A stretch of 42,608 nt of DNA from Paraburkholderia sp. C35 (GTDB taxonomy: Bacteria > Pseudomonadota > Gammaproteobacteria > Burkholderiales > Burkholderiaceae), in contig NZ_QBUY01000079.1 in the NCBI RefSeq assembly GCF_003121405.1, positions 1-42,608 of the forward strand, in the 5' to 3' direction. Positions 32,090 to 40,414 of this stretch are shown in pieces (the stretch's first letter is position 1; each line of letters starts with the position of its first letter). The notes below the pieces were generated by a model. That model was not told where the DNA came from and did not search any database. It worked only from the letters and a program-made list of their open reading frames with translations. Made by a program: the position numbers and the translations under genes.

Positions 32090-33391
32090 TTACGCCGTGC
32101 GGTACTGATTACGCGCTTCCTGCGTGCGATACAGCACCAGCGTCGCGATCAGGCCGCACACGGCGGCAACGCTCATCCACAGGCCAGGCGCCGCCTTGTT
32201 ACCCGTCGAGTGAATCAGGTACGTGGCGATGGCTGGCGTGAAGCCGCCGATCGTCGTCGCCAGGCTGTACGCGAGCGAGAAACCGGCCGTGCGCACGTCG
32301 GACGGCATGATTTCCGTCAACGCGACGACCATGCCGCCGTTGTAGCAGCCGTACAGGAACGAGAGCCACAGTTCGCCCATCAGCAGACGCGCGAACGACG
32401 GATCGGCAACCAGCCACTGCACTGCCGGATACGACGTCAGGATGGTGAGAATCGTGAACGTCAGCAGCACGGGACGACGACCGATGCGATCCGAGATCGC
32501 CCCCGCGACAGGCAGCCAGACCAGGTTTGACACGCCGATGCAGACCGTGACGATCAGGGTATCGATGGCATCGAGCTTCAGCACTTCCTTGCCGAAGGTC
32601 GGCGTGTACGCGGTAATCATGTAGAACGACACCGTCGTCATGATGACCATGCCCATGCCACCCAGCACGACGCCCCAGTTCTGGACCATCGACGCGAAGA
32701 TTTCGCCAACCGACGGGCGATGCTTCTTCGCGAGGAATTCATCCGTTTCCTTCAGCGAGCGGCGGATCAGGAACAGGAACGGCACGATCAGGCAGCCGAT
32801 AAGGAACGGCACGCGCCATCCCCACGCCGTCATCTGGTCAGCCGGCAGCGCACGGTTCAGCACCACGCCGATCAGCGCCGCGAACACCACGGCCACCTGC
32901 TGGCTGCCCGATTGCCACGAGCAATAGAAGCCCTTGTTGCCCTTGGTGGCGATCTCCGACAGATACACGGACACGCCGCCCAGTTCGACACCCGCCGAGA
33001 AACCTTGCAGCAATCGCCCGAGCAGCACGAGCACGGGCGCGAGCACGCCGATCGTCGCGTAACCGGGAATGGCCGCGACCGTCAGCGTGCCGAGCGCCAT
33101 CAGCGCGAGCGTCAGGATCAGCCCCTTGCGTCGGCCGTGGTGGTCGATGTACGCGCCGAGCACGATCGCGCCCAGCGGTCGCATCAGGAAGCCGGCGCCG
33201 AACACCGACAGCGACAGCATCAGCGAGGCGAACTCGTTGCCGCTCGGAAAATACGTCTTCGCGATGGCCGCGGCGTAGTAGCCGTAGACCATGAAGTCGT
33301 ACATTTCCAGGAAGTTGCCGCTGACGACGCGGAATACGGTACGGACCTTGGATTCGTCCGTCGCTACGTGAGCATGGGATGCAGTTGCCAT
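32090..33391 (-). CDS. citA: MFS citrate (tricarboxylate):proton symporter
   Basis: A 433-residue, 12-segment permease of the metabolite:H+ symporter branch of the major facilitator superfamily. The sequence SGNFLEMYDFMVYGYYAAAI, then GFLMRPLGAIVLGAYIDHHG (loop 2–3 signature) and LLQGFSAGVELGGVSVYLSE closely follows CitA citrate transporters as I know them, and length is almost identical. Related TcuC/ShiA-like members move tricarballylate or other acids, so citrate is likely and not certain. The open frame continues 77 codons upstream, but the ATG at 33391 gives the family N-terminus. No citrate lyase, two-component system or other catabolic genes flank it; downstream is the shared terminator. 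Confidence 0.87.
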   Translation of the reverse strand: MATASHAHVATDESKVRTVFRVVSGNFLEMYDFMVYGYYAAAIAKTYFPSGNEFASLMLSLSVFGAGFLMRPLGAIVLGAYIDHHGRRKGLILTLALMALGTLTVAAIPGYATIGVLAPVLVLLGRLLQGFSAGVELGGVSVYLSEIATKGNKGFYCSWQSGSQQVAVVFAALIGVVLNRALPADQMTAWGWRVPFLIGCLIVPFLFLIRRSLKETDEFLAKKHRPSVGEIFASMVQNWGVVLGGMGMVIMTTVSFYMITAYTPTFGKEVLKLDAIDTLIVTVCIGVSNLVWLPVAGAISDRIGRRPVLLTFTILTILTSYPAVQWLVADPSFARLLMGELWLSFLYGCYNGGMVVALTEIMPSDVRTAGFSLAYSLATTIGGFTPAIATYLIHSTGNKAAPGLWMSVAAVCGLIATLVLYRTQEARNQYRTA

Positions 33392-33778
33392 GACTTTCTC
33401 GATATGAGCCCGATGCAGCGTCGGGCAGTTCAAACGATCCGCAAAAAACCGCGGATGCCCGGTCTGGCTCGGCCAGGCTGGTCTCTTGCCCCGTGGGGGC
33501 ACAGCGCGTGGGCGCGCGGTATTCTCATGCGGCGTCTGTTGCGTAGATATAAGGGTAAACGTGAGATTTCGCTTACAACCTGCCCCTGACGTGATAATAA
33601 CGTTACTCTGGAAGGCGTGCATTTAATACAATTTGCTTACAATCGCCATCCAGCAAGAATATTCTTCCGATGCGGTTTTCGACCGGCAACGCGCGACAGG
33701 TGACGCCGGACGACATGCGCCGTATCGTGATTCCGTTGCCGTCTGCCGACGGCCAATCCCTTCGTCCTGACTGCCGCA
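33392..33778. other. 387-bp divergent gap between the citrate symporter and the GNAT gene
   Basis: The gap should carry both promoters. A TACAAT at 33638–33643 is a possible rightward -10 for the acetyltransferase, without a convincing -35. The stretch near 33540–33610 is AT-rich compared with its surroundings and may hold the leftward promoter. A 38-codon frame starting at ATG 33670 runs to 33784 over the GNAT start; it has no family resemblance and I do not call it. Confidence 0.4.
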
Positions 33779-34336
33779 ATGCCTGATTCCGCTTCGCTGC
33801 CCGCTGTCTCCCCTCTTGCGTTGCGTCCCGCGACCGAGGCCGACGCCGAACTGATCGCCGCCATTCACAGCGCGAGCTGGCAGGCCACCTACCGCGGGTT
33901 GTTGCCCGACACGTTCCTCGACGGCGAGGTCGTGCACGAGCGCGCGTCGTACTGGCGCGCGCGTATGTCCGCGCCGGGCGCCGAGCGGCGCAGCGTGCTG
34001 ATCGCGGAGCGGGCGGGCGAAGCGATCGGTTTCATGTGCGTCGAGCTTCAGCCCGACTCGCCGTGGGGTGTGCTGCTCGACAATCTGCACGCCCTGCCCG
34101 CGCATCAGGGCATCGGCGCCGGCAAGCTGCTGATGCGCGCCGCGCAGGACTGGGCGCGCGAGCACGGCGAGGCGCAACTGTATCTGTATGTGCTGGACGG
34201 CAATGCGCCCGCCATCGCCTTCTATGAGCGGCAAGGCTGGACCTTTTCGGGCGCCGAACCGGATCACATGGGCGGCATCGACATCACCGCATTGAGATAT
34301 GTCTATCGTCTCGATCGCGCATCGACACTTTATTAA
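33779..34336 (+). CDS. GNAT-family N-acetyltransferase
   Basis: A 185-residue acetyl-CoA-dependent acetyltransferase. LALRPATEADAELIAAIHSA begins the GNAT fold. LLDNLHALPAHQGIGAGKLL contains the Q/RxxGxG/A pyrophosphate-binding motif (HQGIGAG), and YVLDGNAPAIAFYERQGWTF is the usual C-terminal strand-helix ending in FYE..GW. Substrates of this branch include small amines, amino acids and protein N-termini and cannot be told from sequence. It is a single gene with no evident partner. Confidence 0.9.
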   Translation: MPDSASLPAVSPLALRPATEADAELIAAIHSASWQATYRGLLPDTFLDGEVVHERASYWRARMSAPGAERRSVLIAERAGEAIGFMCVELQPDSPWGVLLDNLHALPAHQGIGAGKLLMRAAQDWAREHGEAQLYLYVLDGNAPAIAFYERQGWTFSGAEPDHMGGIDITALRYVYRLDRASTLY

Positions 34337-34496
34337 GATAACTAACTATTTCGGATTTATCTGATCGCTGGACGCGCATTCGCCTGTCACCATTCCGCGA
34401 CCGAACGCCTCGACGGCATCGTGGCATTCGCCACGCGCAAGCCTGTTGTCCGCCGCCTCGAGGCTGCAAAACGCGAACAAGAACGAGGCGAAGACC

Positions 34497-35657
34497 GTGT
34501 CGACCATTCCACTCACACTCGTAGCCGGCGAAATCAGCATGCCGCGCCTCCGGCCTCTCGAACTGGTGTCGCGCTCGCTCGGCCGTGAATGGGCGCTGCT
34601 GCCGCCCAACGTCAGCTTCCGCATCGAACTGAAGGCGCTCTACGCCGCCATGCTGCACACGGTCTGCCTGAGTGCCGACGCAATCCGCGCAATGTGCCGC
34701 TGGGATCCACAAAGCCTGCTCGCACGGCCCGCCACTGCAGGTTTGGCTGCCGCCACGCTCACGTCCGGCGCGATACCGCCCGGCGTACGTCACCCTGTGC
34801 AACGCGCTGTTCGCAACGAGCGTCAATGGAATGCGCTGGTCGGTGGCGCATGCACAATGAGCGGTCTGGCCGTGATTGCGTGGCTGATGGCGAGTCATCC
34901 CCGGCATTCGGCAGCGCCCGCGCTGGCCGCTGCGCCCGAGGTCACGCTTGACGCCAGTGCATCTGGCGTTGGGCCGGCTGGACAGGAGAAGCCGCTGCAT
35001 AGCATTGCTGGAAGTGTCGAGCGTCCGGCGGCGAGCGCGCCTGCCGCATGGAATCGCGCACGAAACGACTTGAGCCTGCGCGGTCCGGACCAGACTGTTA
35101 CGACCTATCGCGCACCCGCCTCAGCCCAATCCGCCAACGTGCGTCTGGCGCCAACCGAGGCTGCTGCGAAGGGTGCTACGACATATCCGGCGTCACGCGG
35201 CGTCGATGCTATCGTTGGCACTTCCGCAAAGAGTACGGCGCCGCCCGCATCCACCCATCGCATGCGCGAGGCGCGCACCGGGAATCTGACGAAGCACGAG
35301 CGCAAGGCACTCGCCAGCACCGCCCCGCGCCGTACGTCGAACACCATCGCCGATCTATCGGACGCGGCGCCGCGTTCTAGCGGACACGCATCGGCAAAAA
35401 CGTACTCCGTTGCGCCACTTGCGGTCGAGCATCGCACGCGGCATGCGCCGTCCGTCGCCGGTGAGTACTCGCCAGTTGCGCCTTCCGCGCGGCTCGACAG
35501 TGAGTACGAGTCCGTCACGATCTCGGCAAGCACGCATGTGCGCAACATCGCGCCCGCCGCTTCGCGCCAGGACCATGTGAATAGCGACAACAACGACTGG
35601 ATGAATCACATGTCGCAGCGGCGCGTCACTGAAATCCCCGAAAGCTTTTCAAAGTGA
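34497..35657 (+). CDS. Unrecognised protein with one central membrane segment
   Basis: A 386-residue product I do not recognise. Residues 1–105 look folded and include STIPLTLVAGEISMPRLRPL and RIELKALYAAMLHTVCLSAD. Residues about 115–136 form one hydrophobic segment (ALVGGACTMSGLAVIAWLMA), and the rest is a Ser/Ala/Thr/His-rich low-complexity tail ending QRRVTEIPESFSK. The likely topology is an inner-membrane anchor with a long tail on the other face. The frame opens with TTG at 34446; the GTG at 34497, preceded by GAGG, is my preferred start, but this is uncertain. Only 160 bp separate it from the GNAT gene. Codon bias favours it over its antisense frames. Confidence 0.6.
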   Translation: MSTIPLTLVAGEISMPRLRPLELVSRSLGREWALLPPNVSFRIELKALYAAMLHTVCLSADAIRAMCRWDPQSLLARPATAGLAAATLTSGAIPPGVRHPVQRAVRNERQWNALVGGACTMSGLAVIAWLMASHPRHSAAPALAAAPEVTLDASASGVGPAGQEKPLHSIAGSVERPAASAPAAWNRARNDLSLRGPDQTVTTYRAPASAQSANVRLAPTEAAAKGATTYPASRGVDAIVGTSAKSTAPPASTHRMREARTGNLTKHERKALASTAPRRTSNTIADLSDAAPRSSGHASAKTYSVAPLAVEHRTRHAPSVAGEYSPVAPSARLDSEYESVTISASTHVRNIAPAASRQDHVNSDNNDWMNHMSQRRVTEIPESFSK

Positions 35658-35663
35658 GGACGC

Positions 35664-35691
35664 GAGCGCCCGGTTCTCATACCGGGCGCTC
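35664..35691. terminator. Hairpin after the unrecognised gene
   Basis: GAGCGCCCGG and CCGGGCGCTC form a perfect 10-bp stem around 8 nt, 7 bp after the stop codon. No T-run follows, so it may stabilise the 3' end and not terminate by itself. Confidence 0.45.
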
Positions 35692-35710
35692 AAATGCCAT
35701 TTCAAACGAC

Positions 35711-35747
35711 AAGGGCCAGGTCCAGTACAACACCGGACCCGGCCCTT
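35711..35747. terminator. Second hairpin in the convergent gap
   Basis: AAGGGCC-a-GGTCC pairs with GGACC-c-GGCCCTT (12 bp with one mismatch) around an 11-nt loop. It lies between the convergent unrecognised gene and the DUF2968 gene. Neither strand has a strong T-tract, so it is called as a possible bidirectional terminator only. Confidence 0.45.
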
Positions 35748-35807
35748 GCCTCATGCTTGCTGTCACGTCGCTACGTCATACATGAGCGCCACGCTCACGT
35801 CCGACCA

Positions 35808-36527
35808 TCAACGGTTGCTCGGCAACCCTGCTTCCGCCTGACGCTGCAACTGCAACACCTGCTGCTGCAACACACGTAACTGCGCCTGCGCTTTTTCCTT
35901 CTCGTCGCGCAGTGCAAGCGTCTCGTCCTGCGTCTGCCGCTGATAGTCGGCGACCTTCGCCTCCTGAGCGCGCGCGACTTCGATATCGGCCTGCAGTCGC
36001 TGCGCCCGCGCCTCCGATTCGCCGATCACGCGTTCGATCGACGCCTTCTGCGCCTGCAACTGCGTCCTGCGTATCTCGACTTCGGCAAGCTGCGCAGTCT
36101 GTCTGGCGAAGCCCGCGTAGACGGCCTCGGCACGCGCCTGATCGGACGTGCGAATCACGCGCCAGAAGTGCTTGTCCTGAAAGAGCGCGACGTAGAACGT
36201 CATGCTCGTTGCGTGGAAGAACATGGAGGCGCCATAACCGCCGTTATACGTGGTGCGCATTTCCGTCAGGCCGCCATCGTGGATCAGTTGCATCAGATCG
36301 GCGACATCGCCCTGCGAACTCGCACCCGCCCCCGCATTCATGTCCAGGCCGGCCGCGCTGGCTGAATCGTCGGTCGCGTCGACGCCGCCTTGCGGGTCAC
36401 TCACCGCGCCGCTGCGCACGGCACCCGGCGCCGACGGTGTCTTGCTCGCCGCCAGTGCGCCGCCATGCATGAGCGCACAAGCGAACGCAAGCGCTGCCGT
36501 GCGGCCTAGAACCAGGAGGTACTTCAT
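35808..36527 (-). CDS. Exported DUF2968-type coiled-coil protein
   Basis: A 239-residue protein with a signal peptide (MKYLLVLGRTAALAFACALM, cleavage near residue 27), a short Ala/Ser-rich linker, a conserved core with LMQLIHDGGLTEMRTTYNGG, then FFHATSMTFYVALFQDKHFWR, and a long C-terminal coiled coil (about 125–235) rich in Gln, Glu and Ala. This matches DUF2968, a family I know chiefly from Burkholderia-group genomes, of unknown function. The start at 36527 places the signal peptide first and has GGAG 9 bp upstream; the in-frame ATG at 36542 would add five residues. A periplasmic scaffold or envelope role is a guess from the coiled coil. Confidence 0.82.
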   Translation of the reverse strand: MKYLLVLGRTAALAFACALMHGGALAASKTPSAPGAVRSGAVSDPQGGVDATDDSASAAGLDMNAGAGASSQGDVADLMQLIHDGGLTEMRTTYNGGYGASMFFHATSMTFYVALFQDKHFWRVIRTSDQARAEAVYAGFARQTAQLAEVEIRRTQLQAQKASIERVIGESEARAQRLQADIEVARAQEAKVADYQRQTQDETLALRDEKEKAQAQLRVLQQQVLQLQRQAEAGLPSNR

Positions 36528-36748
36528 ACGTCGATACTCCATGCGTATCCAGAAACAGCCTGGGATTATCGCGCGGATTTTGCTTATTCTGATGCGCTGT
36601 GGCAGGACTTTAAATCGAGATAAACGGACAACTAACTAATCTGATGCACAAGCGCAAAAGATCGTAAAAACGCGCGCTATTTTCTCAAACGAATGTAGCT
36701 TCAAGCCGGCTTCGCAAGCTCACATCAGACACGCGGACACCAGAAATG

Positions 36749-36783
36749 AAAAACGCGAGCGGACCGTCATCGGTCCGCTCGCG
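36749..36783 (-). terminator. Rho-independent terminator after the C26 hydrolase gene
   Basis: CGCGAGCGGACCG and CGGTCCGCTCGCG form a perfect 13-bp stem around TCAT (36754–36783). On the minus strand the stem is followed by TTTTT, 20 bp after the stop codon. Confidence 0.92.
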
Positions 36784-36803
36784 TCAACGGAAATACAGCG
36801 AGA

Positions 36804-38261
36804 TCAGAAGCGCGTTTCGCGCGCGACCCGCAGGAACGTGTCGAGCAGCGGCGTGCAATCGAGCATCTCGGCACCGCCTGCGCGATGGAACTCCGGGTGC
36901 CATTGCACGCCCATCACGAACGGCGCGCGCCGGTAGCGCACGGCTTCGATGATGCCGTCCGCCGCCGATACCGCCTCGATGTTCAGATCCCGTCCGAGCT
37001 GATTGACCGCCTGGTGGTGAATCGAGTGGACGATTGCCTCGCGCCGTCCGGGGAACATGTTGACCAGCGTCGAGCCTTCGGGGAAATGAATCGAGTGACG
37101 GTGCTGGTCGTAATGTTCGTTGACGTGAACACCCGCCGTCGGCACATCCGTCGCGATGTCCTGATACAGCGTGCCGCCGAACGCGACGTTGATCAACTGG
37201 CAGCCACGGCAGACGCCAAGCACCGGCTTGCCCGACTCGATGAATTCGTGCAGCAACTCGAGTTCGTACATGTCGCGCACACGGTCGCCGGGCCATTCGG
37301 GGCGCGTCGCCACCTGTGCGTACGATTGCGGCGACACGTCGGCGCCGCCTTGCAGCAGCAGACCGTCCAGATTCTTCGCATAGTCGCGCAGGCGGATGTT
37401 GCTCGGATGCAGCATGCCCTGATGCCCGACGGTCGGAATCATGAACACGAGCACGTCGCGCGACATCACCCAGTGCGCAATCGATTCCTCCAGATACTGC
37501 AGCGTCTTGCCGCGCAGTCCCTTGGCGCCTGGCTCCGGATGGAAGATCCGCGCCGACACGCCGATACGCAGCGTGCGCTGCGTGATCCTGCGGCCCGCCC
37601 GATCGAAGATCTGCCGCGCGCGTGCGGCGATGACCCTGCCGAACACGGACCAGGCCGAATCGCTGTGCTTCAGATAGGCAGGCGGTCCCGGCGGATAGGC
37701 ACTCGCGGGCGGCGGATTCGATGCGCTGAAATCGGGCGCCGAGCCGAAGCCCGCCGGTGGCGAGCCATCACGCTTCGCCGATGCGCCAAGTGTGCCGTCG
37801 GGTTCGCCGCCACCTGCCGCTGCAGCCGCCGGCGTAGGTACGTCGGTCGGGCCCGCGGCCGCGCCTGAACCAGCGCTTGAAGCCGCGCTTGAAGCCGCAC
37901 CCATGCCACCCGTTCCGCCCGGCCCCGTCGCGGCGGCTGCCGCCCGTTCCGCGCTCGACACGACCGATTGCACTCGCGCAGCCGCTTCCTGCTGCGCGGC
38001 CACCTGCGACGCGCTCGCGCGAACCTGCTCCTGCTCGCGGCGCTGCGCGGCGGCGGCGTTCTCGGGCGTCAGATTGGAGGCGCTTTCGGGGGAATCGGTG
38101 GAAGCCGCTTCTCTGGCTTCTCTCGCGGGAGTGGGCGTGGGTGCGGGTGCCGTAGCCGGCCCCGGACCTGGAGCCGGTGGCGACCCGGCAGCGCCGGGTT
38201 GGCTCGTTGAAGAAGATGGGGTGCCGGGTGTACCGGCGGTATCGGAATTGTTCTCGCTCAT
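36804..38261 (-). CDS. Peptidase C26 / gamma-glutamyl-GABA hydrolase-like class I amidotransferase with long disordered N-terminus
   Basis: A 485-residue protein in two parts. Residues 1 to about 228 are Pro/Ala/Ser/Gly-rich and probably disordered, with a short helical stretch near 68–112. Residues about 229–485 are a class I glutamine amidotransferase-like domain of the PuuD/C26 type: LRIGVSARIFHPEPGAKGLR, LLLQGGADVSPQSY and GVCRGCQLINVAFGGTLYQD with nucleophile Cys351, then VMGVQWHPEF with His455 and Glu457, so the triad is intact. PuuD cleaves gamma-glutamyl-GABA in putrescine breakdown. No other puu gene is near, so the substrate is open. The start at 38261 (MSENNSDTAG) is the first plausible one. 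Confidence 0.85.
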   Translation of the reverse strand: MSENNSDTAGTPGTPSSSTSQPGAAGSPPAPGPGPATAPAPTPTPAREAREAASTDSPESASNLTPENAAAAQRREQEQVRASASQVAAQQEAAARVQSVVSSAERAAAAATGPGGTGGMGAASSAASSAGSGAAAGPTDVPTPAAAAAGGGEPDGTLGASAKRDGSPPAGFGSAPDFSASNPPPASAYPPGPPAYLKHSDSAWSVFGRVIAARARQIFDRAGRRITQRTLRIGVSARIFHPEPGAKGLRGKTLQYLEESIAHWVMSRDVLVFMIPTVGHQGMLHPSNIRLRDYAKNLDGLLLQGGADVSPQSYAQVATRPEWPGDRVRDMYELELLHEFIESGKPVLGVCRGCQLINVAFGGTLYQDIATDVPTAGVHVNEHYDQHRHSIHFPEGSTLVNMFPGRREAIVHSIHHQAVNQLGRDLNIEAVSAADGIIEAVRYRRAPFVMGVQWHPEFHRAGGAEMLDCTPLLDTFLRVARETRF

Positions 38262-38417
38262 GACTGTGTGACAGACGCGTCTTCGCGCGTGAACGATTAG
38301 ACATATCTCATTATCCGCCTCGCGCCTCGTCGCGGCAAACCAGCACACAATTCGTCACATCGAGACACAACATGCAATCTTGCGCGAACGGGGTTTGCGC
38401 GGCGACGATGGCGCAAA

Positions 38418-40175
38418 TCATGGATCGGGTTGTTCGTCGAAAGTCTCGCGCAGCGCGATCTGCATGGTAGCGTGAATTCGCACGCACCAGCGCCACAACA
38501 GCGTCAGCAGCAGCGCGGCGACCACCAGCACCGCAACCAGCAGACCCGTCGGCGGCAAGATCGTGCTCGACAGCGCCGCGACCAGCAGAAACACGCCCAG
38601 CATCGACACGACGGGCACGAGGTCCGAAATCGCGTAGCGGATCGCACTCGTGAAACGCCCGGCCTTCGCGGGCTGGACGCTGATCTCGGCCAGCAGCAAG
38701 GCCAGCGACTTGGTCTTCCGGTACACGGCGACCAGAAACGGCATCGAAAGAAGCAGCGCCGCGCTCCACAGCACGACGCGCTGCATCGGTTCGGACGGTA
38801 GCCATTTCTCGATGAGCCCGGTGCCGTACGGTGCACCGTAAGACGCGCCAAGAAAAATCGCCGCGACGATCGCCAGGTTGACCGCGATTTGCAGAATGAT
38901 CCGACGGGTAAGACCGAACACGGTCGGCTCACCCGACGCCGGCCTCAAACTGCCCAGCCATTGCCCATACATGCCGAACACGTTGACGAGCGTGCGCGGC
39001 ATCGCGTGGCTCAGACGGCGCGTGAGGGGATCGGCGGCACGGATCAGGTACGGCGTGAACAGCGTCGTCAGCGCGGACACGGCGACGGCAATCGGATACA
39101 GAAACGCGCTCGTCACCTTCAGCGTCAGGCCGAGCGACGCGATGATGAACGAGAACTCGCCGATCTGCGACACCGTCATGCCGACGCGCATCGCCGTACG
39201 TCCGTCCTTGCCCGCGAGGAACGTGCCGAGTCCGCACGAGACGATCTTGCCGAGAATCACCGCGACGGTGATCACGGCAATCGGCCATGCGTAATCGACC
39301 AGCACGGTCGGATTCAGCATCAGCCCGATGGTCACGAAGAAGATGGCGGAAAACGCGTCGCGCAGCGGCGCAATCAGATGCTCGATGCGATGCAGATGGC
39401 GCGACTCGGCCATGATCGCGCCGATCAGGAACGCGCCGAGCGCGATGCTGTAGTCGAGCTTGACGACCAGCAGACAGAACGCAAAGCAGAAGCCCAGCAC
39501 GGACACCAGCAGCATTTCGTCGCTTTGCGACTTTGCCACGTAGATGAGCGCGCGCGGCACGACCAGAATCCCCACCACCAGCGACACCGTCATGAACAGC
39601 AGCAGCTTGCCGAGCGTGACGAACGCCACGCCCGCCGACAGTTCGCCCGTCTGCGCAATGCCCGACAGCAGCACCAGCATCGCGATCGCCAGAATATCCT
39701 CGACGATCAAGATGCCGAACACCAGTTGCGCGAAGCTCTCGCGCTTCAGGCCAAGCTCCGAGAGTGCCTTGACGATGATGGTGGGCGACGAGATCGCCAG
39801 AATCGCGCCGAGAAACAGCGAATCCATCCGGCTCCAGCCGAATGCGCTGCCGATCTCGTAGCCGATCCACAGCATCAGCACGATCTCCGACAGCGCGGCC
39901 ACGATGGCCGTCGCGCCGACCTTGAACAGCTTGCGCAGACTGAATTCCAGGCCGAGCGAAAACATCAGGAACACTACCCCGAGTTCGCCGAGCGTCTGGA
40001 TGGTCTGTTCGTCGTGGATCAGCTGGAACGGCGGCGTGTACGGCCCGATGATCACGCCCGCCGCGATATAGCCGAGCACCACCGGCTGTTTCAGGCGATG
40101 GAACAGCACGGTGACGACGCCCGCCAGCGCCATCACGACTGCCAGATCCTGAATAAAGCCGATGCCATGGTGCAT
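38418..40175 (-). CDS. CPA2-family cation:proton antiporter (Kef-like) without RCK domain
   Basis: A 585-residue membrane protein. Residues about 1–385 form the 12–13-segment exchanger fold, with RLKQPVVLGYIAAGVIIGPY, LGELGVVFLMFSLGLEFSLR, VFGILIVEDILAIAMLVLLS (acidic ion-site region) and LIAPLRDAFSAIFFVTIGLM. A further ~170 residues hold about four more hydrophobic segments and end in a short charged tail. There is no TrkA-N/RCK nucleotide-binding domain and no TrkA-C, unlike KefB/KefC, so gating by glutathione adducts is not expected. The likely cargo is K+ or Na+ against H+. The gene is 156 bp upstream of the C26 gene on the same strand. Confidence 0.88.
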   Translation of the reverse strand: MHHGIGFIQDLAVVMALAGVVTVLFHRLKQPVVLGYIAAGVIIGPYTPPFQLIHDEQTIQTLGELGVVFLMFSLGLEFSLRKLFKVGATAIVAALSEIVLMLWIGYEIGSAFGWSRMDSLFLGAILAISSPTIIVKALSELGLKRESFAQLVFGILIVEDILAIAMLVLLSGIAQTGELSAGVAFVTLGKLLLFMTVSLVVGILVVPRALIYVAKSQSDEMLLVSVLGFCFAFCLLVVKLDYSIALGAFLIGAIMAESRHLHRIEHLIAPLRDAFSAIFFVTIGLMLNPTVLVDYAWPIAVITVAVILGKIVSCGLGTFLAGKDGRTAMRVGMTVSQIGEFSFIIASLGLTLKVTSAFLYPIAVAVSALTTLFTPYLIRAADPLTRRLSHAMPRTLVNVFGMYGQWLGSLRPASGEPTVFGLTRRIILQIAVNLAIVAAIFLGASYGAPYGTGLIEKWLPSEPMQRVVLWSAALLLSMPFLVAVYRKTKSLALLLAEISVQPAKAGRFTSAIRYAISDLVPVVSMLGVFLLVAALSSTILPPTGLLVAVLVVAALLLTLLWRWCVRIHATMQIALRETFDEQPDP

Positions 40176-40414
40176 AGTGTCGTTCCTTACAAAAAGTAAT
40201 CCAGAACGCGATGGTAACGCACGAACGGTTAAAAACGATTTAGCGTAGCCCGCCGAAATGCACTAAACATGCGTGGCGCTCCATGCACGGCGGTTTCCGG
40301 GCGACATTCACGACGCGAAACTTGCGCCGCATCACGGGGTCTGCATGCATGCTCGCCAATCGCGCCCGACGCGTCACAATACGGTTCTCGACTGCCGAAC
40401 TACGACCTTACGCC
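40176..40414. other. Divergent gap between the antiporter and the amidase
   Basis: Contains the start regions of two divergent genes. CACAAT at 40375–40380 is a weak candidate -10 for the amidase. I see no strong dyad, riboswitch or small gene. Confidence 0.35.

Noticed and set aside
33670..33784. A 38-codon frame overlapping the start of the GNAT gene, as a possible leader peptide
   Set aside because: No ribosome-binding site, no regulatory codon run and no attenuator hairpin after it.
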